From Micromonosporaceae bacterium KJ-029 (GTDB taxonomy: Bacteria > Actinomycetota > Actinomycetes > Mycobacteriales > Micromonosporaceae), in the NCBI GenBank assembly GCA_005402585.1, contig BIFP01000072.1:62001-126000 (forward strand): 64,000 nucleotides of DNA, written 5' to 3'. Positions 62,144-64,000 of the stretch are shown here, piece by piece; within the stretch, counting starts at the first letter, position 1; each line of letters starts with the position of its first letter. The notes beneath the pieces are model-generated. The model searched no databases and was not told the origin of the DNA. It saw only the letters and a program-made list of their open reading frames with translations. A program made the translations under genes and the position numbers.

Positions 62144-62949
62144 CGGCCGCTGCCGGCGAGCAGGGCCTCGACGCCCACCAGCGGGGCGGTCGAGTCGACC
62201 GTCACCCCGTCGCGCAGGAACACCACCCGGTCCGCCCAGGCGGCGTGGCGCGCCTCGTGGGTGACCAGTACCCCGGCGGCCCCCGCGTCGACCCGGCGGC
62301 GCAACAGCCGTAGCACCGCCTCGCCGGTCTGCGAGTCCAGCGCCCCGGTCGGCTCGTCGGCCAGCATGAGGCGACGCTCGCCGACCAACGCCCGGGCGAT
62401 CGCGACGCGCTGCTGCTGGCCGCCGGAGAGCTGGTCCGGGAACCGGTCGCCCAGCTCCGACAGGCCCACCTCGGTCAGCGCCTCCAGCGCCAGCCGCCGA
62501 GCCCGGCGGACACCCGAACCGTCCAGTTCGAGGGGGAGTGCGACGTTCTCCACCGCGTTCAGACTGCCGATGAGGTTGAGGTTCTGGAAGATGTAGCCGA
62601 TCCTCCGGCGACGCAGCCTAGCCAGACCGCGGCGGTTCAGCTCGTGCAGCGGCTGCCCCTCGACGCGCACCTCGCCGGCGGTCGGGCTGTCCAGCCCTCC
62701 GGCGAGGGTGAGCAGGGTGGACTTGCCGGAGCCGGAGGGGCCCATCACGGCGACCAGTTCGCCGGGCCGGACGACCAGGCTCACTCCGCGCAATGCGTGC
62801 ACCGCGGCCGGCCCGGTGCCGTGGGTGCGGTGTACGTCACGCAGGTCGAGCACGGCCTCGGCGGGAACACCGGGCGTGGTGCCGGCGTCCGGCGGGGGCG
62901 TGGTGCCGTGGTCCGGAGCGGCCGGCACCGGCCCGCTGACCGCGCTCAT
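62140..62949 (-). CDS. ABC transporter ATP-binding protein (LolD/MacB type)
   Basis: A 269-residue ATPase: Walker A MGPSGSGKST, Q-loop FQNLNLIGSL, signature LSGGQQQRVAIARAL, Walker B LMLADEPTGALDSQ, and H-loop VTHEAR. It has a low-complexity Pro/Gly/Ala N-terminus of about 30 residues. It is the partner of the FtsX-like permease and is coupled to the upstream padR by a 4-nt overlap. Confidence 0.93.
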   Translation of the reverse strand: MSAVSGPVPAAPDHGTTPPPDAGTTPGVPAEAVLDLRDVHRTHGTGPAAVHALRGVSLVVRPGELVAVMGPSGSGKSTLLTLAGGLDSPTAGEVRVEGQPLHELNRRGLARLRRRRIGYIFQNLNLIGSLNAVENVALPLELDGSGVRRARRLALEALTEVGLSELGDRFPDQLSGGQQQRVAIARALVGERRLMLADEPTGALDSQTGEAVLRLLRRRVDAGAAGVLVTHEARHAAWADRVVFLRDGVTVDSTAPLVGVEALLAGSGR

Positions 62950-63527
62950 CGTCGTGCCTCCTCACCGCTGCGGCCCACCGCCTCAGAGACGGGCGACGGG
63001 CCGGGGGCCGGGGGGCGGTGCCGCACCAGGCTGGTCTCGCAGTGGTCGAGCCAGCGCACCTCCGCCTCGGCCTGGAACACCATCGCGTCCAGCACCAGCC
63101 GCCACGGCAGGTCCTCGGGCCGGTCGCTGGCGTACTTCAACCGGGTCAACTCCTGCAACGCGCGCATGGTGGCGGTGCGCTGGGTCTGCACCACCGCGCG
63201 GACATCCACCCCGGGGGTGGTCAACGCCAACGCCAGCTTGATCGCCAGCTCGTCCCGGGGGCGGTCGGTCCGGCTGATCGGGGTGGCGAACCACAGCGCC
63301 AGGTCCGCCCGCCCGGCGTCGGTGATCTCGTACGGCCGCTGCCCGGCCTCGCTCTCCGGCAACGACCGCACCAGTCCGTCCCGCTCCAACCGGGACAGCG
63401 TGGTGTAGACCTGCCCGATGTTCAACGGCCAGGTCGAGCCGGTCGACTCCTCGAACGCGGCCCGTAACTGGTAGCCGTACATCTGGCCGCGTTCGAGCAG
63501 GGCGAGCAGGCCGTGGCGGATGGACAT
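62946..63527 (-). CDS. PadR family regulator of the ABC operon
   Basis: A 193-residue PadR protein: wHTH MSIRHGLLALLERGQMYGYQL to GQVYTTLSRLERDGLV, wing RPYEITDAGRADL, then a longer helical VirC-type C-terminal domain (about 85-180). It is the first gene of the operon, followed by ATPase and permease with 4-nt overlaps. ATG 63527 lies 7 nt after CATACT. Overlapping dyads at 63536-63554 cover that -10 box, so autorepression is likely. Confidence 0.88.
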   Translation of the reverse strand: MSIRHGLLALLERGQMYGYQLRAAFEESTGSTWPLNIGQVYTTLSRLERDGLVRSLPESEAGQRPYEITDAGRADLALWFATPISRTDRPRDELAIKLALALTTPGVDVRAVVQTQRTATMRALQELTRLKYASDRPEDLPWRLVLDAMVFQAEAEVRWLDHCETSLVRHRPPAPGPSPVSEAVGRSGEEARR

Positions 63528-63535
63528 GGACCGGA

Positions 63536-63554
63536 GTATGCATACCTGGTATGC
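63536..63554. promoter_or_regulatory. Candidate PadR operator over the operon promoter
   Basis: GTATGCATAC (63536-63545) and GCATACC-T-GGTATGC (63540-63554) are two overlapping palindromes that share the -10 element CATACT on the minus strand. A repressor bound here would block the PadR-ABC-FtsX operon. Confidence 0.55.
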
Positions 63555-63600
63555 CGGCCGCAACCGGTGCGGTCGTGACCTTGCCTACGGTGGGCGGGGT

Positions 63601-64000
63601 TCAGCCGGGGCGGCCCGGGAATGGCACGGTCAGCGGGGTGATCCCGGCTTCGCGCCGCCAGCGCGTCGCCCGCACCGCGTACTCGACCAGAGCGGCCAGA
63701 GCACGATCCCGTTCGGCGCCGGTGCTGGCCGGCAGCGCCGCCCGCCAGAACGCCGCCGTCCGCTCCTCCACCTCCACCGCCAGCCTCAGCGCACTGGCCT
63801 TGTCGGTCACCGGGAAGGGCAGGGTGTATCCGGCCCGGTCCGGTGGCACGGTGCCGCCACTGTTGCTCAGCTGGACCACCAGGGCGTCCCGTCGGGTCCG
63901 GTGTGCGGCCTCCGCCTCGACGGCGGCCTTGCGTTGGGTGCCGGTGAGACGTACGCCGATCGGGCCGTACGCCCAGATGGCCGCGTACTCGGCGGTCAGT
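63601..64000 (-). CDS. DUF4439 ferritin-like protein (partial, N-terminus outside)
   Basis: The minus-strand frame stays open from the window edge to the stop at 63601, giving 132 residues. Visible blocks are EYAAIWAYGPIGVRL, EAEAAHRTRRDAL, YTLPFPVTDKASALRLAVEVEERTAAFWR and ALVEYAVRATRWRREAG. The helical Glu/His pattern is that of DUF4439, a ferritin-like domain common in actinobacteria. An internal ATG at 63879 is not the start. Function unknown. Confidence 0.75.
   Translation of the reverse strand, partial: LTAEYAAIWAYGPIGVRLTGTQRKAAVEAEAAHRTRRDALVVQLSNSGGTVPPDRAGYTLPFPVTDKASALRLAVEVEERTAAFWRAALPASTGAERDRALAALVEYAVRATRWRREAGITPLTVPFPGRPG

Overview
The window is about 72% GC, uses many GTG starts and is packed with genes. 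Its gene order follows the conserved actinobacterial stretch from trmD and rplS through rpsB-tsf-pyrH-frr-cdsA, dxr-rip1-ispG and map to glnA4. Gene content, GC and the short intergenic repeats fit Micromonosporaceae, most likely Micromonospora or a close relative. That placement is an inference and not proven here.

Layout. 1-4.8 kb: end of rimM, trmD, rplS, two tandem signal peptidases (lepB), a NUDIX hydrolase, rnhB and a DUF2469 gene. 4.8-11.9 kb: a methyltransferase, a secreted M23 peptidase, a class V aminotransferase and the leftward chain yraN-yifB-dprA-xerC (DNA uptake, processing and chromosome resolution). 12-21.2 kb: a membrane protein, rpsB, tsf, pyrH, frr, cdsA, rlmN, a DivIVA-like protein and a small membrane protein. 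21.4-31.2 kb (accessory): an MBL-Rieske fusion, a FAD oxidoreductase, two paralogous GNAT acetyltransferases around an M14 carboxypeptidase, endonuclease V, and a decayed patch with a headless DUF5753 regulator, DUF397 and an Uma2 remnant. 31.3-36.6 kb: dxr, rip1-type M50 protease and ispG (MEP isoprenoid pathway), a PadR regulator and a GNAT. 36.8-48.5 kb: a double-length ABC exporter, OYE-type oxidoreductase, GST/DUF998 pair, thiolase, methyltransferase, PAS-GGDEF-EAL protein and DUF456 protein. 49-52.6 kb: glutamine-synthetase-like enzyme, aldehyde dehydrogenase and SDR (amine utilisation set). 52.8-58.5 kb: a giant histidine kinase/response regulator/SpoIIE phosphatase/RsbW-like protein facing a STAS antagonist, then map and a VIT1-type transporter. 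58.5-64 kb: a nucleotidyltransferase-like gene, a PadR-ABC-FtsX operon and the end of a DUF4439 gene.

Three features of the DNA stand out. First, five copies of a roughly 55-bp two-part palindromic repeat lie between genes at 13.0, 23.0, 31.2, 47.9 and 48.9 kb, one of them supplying a stop codon. Second, a TAnnnT -10 box lies 6-8 nt before the start codon of many genes, pointing to widespread leaderless transcription. Third, a second hairpin family built around GATCATG occurs at 24.7 and 50.4 kb. No tRNA, rRNA, CRISPR array or intact mobile element was seen.
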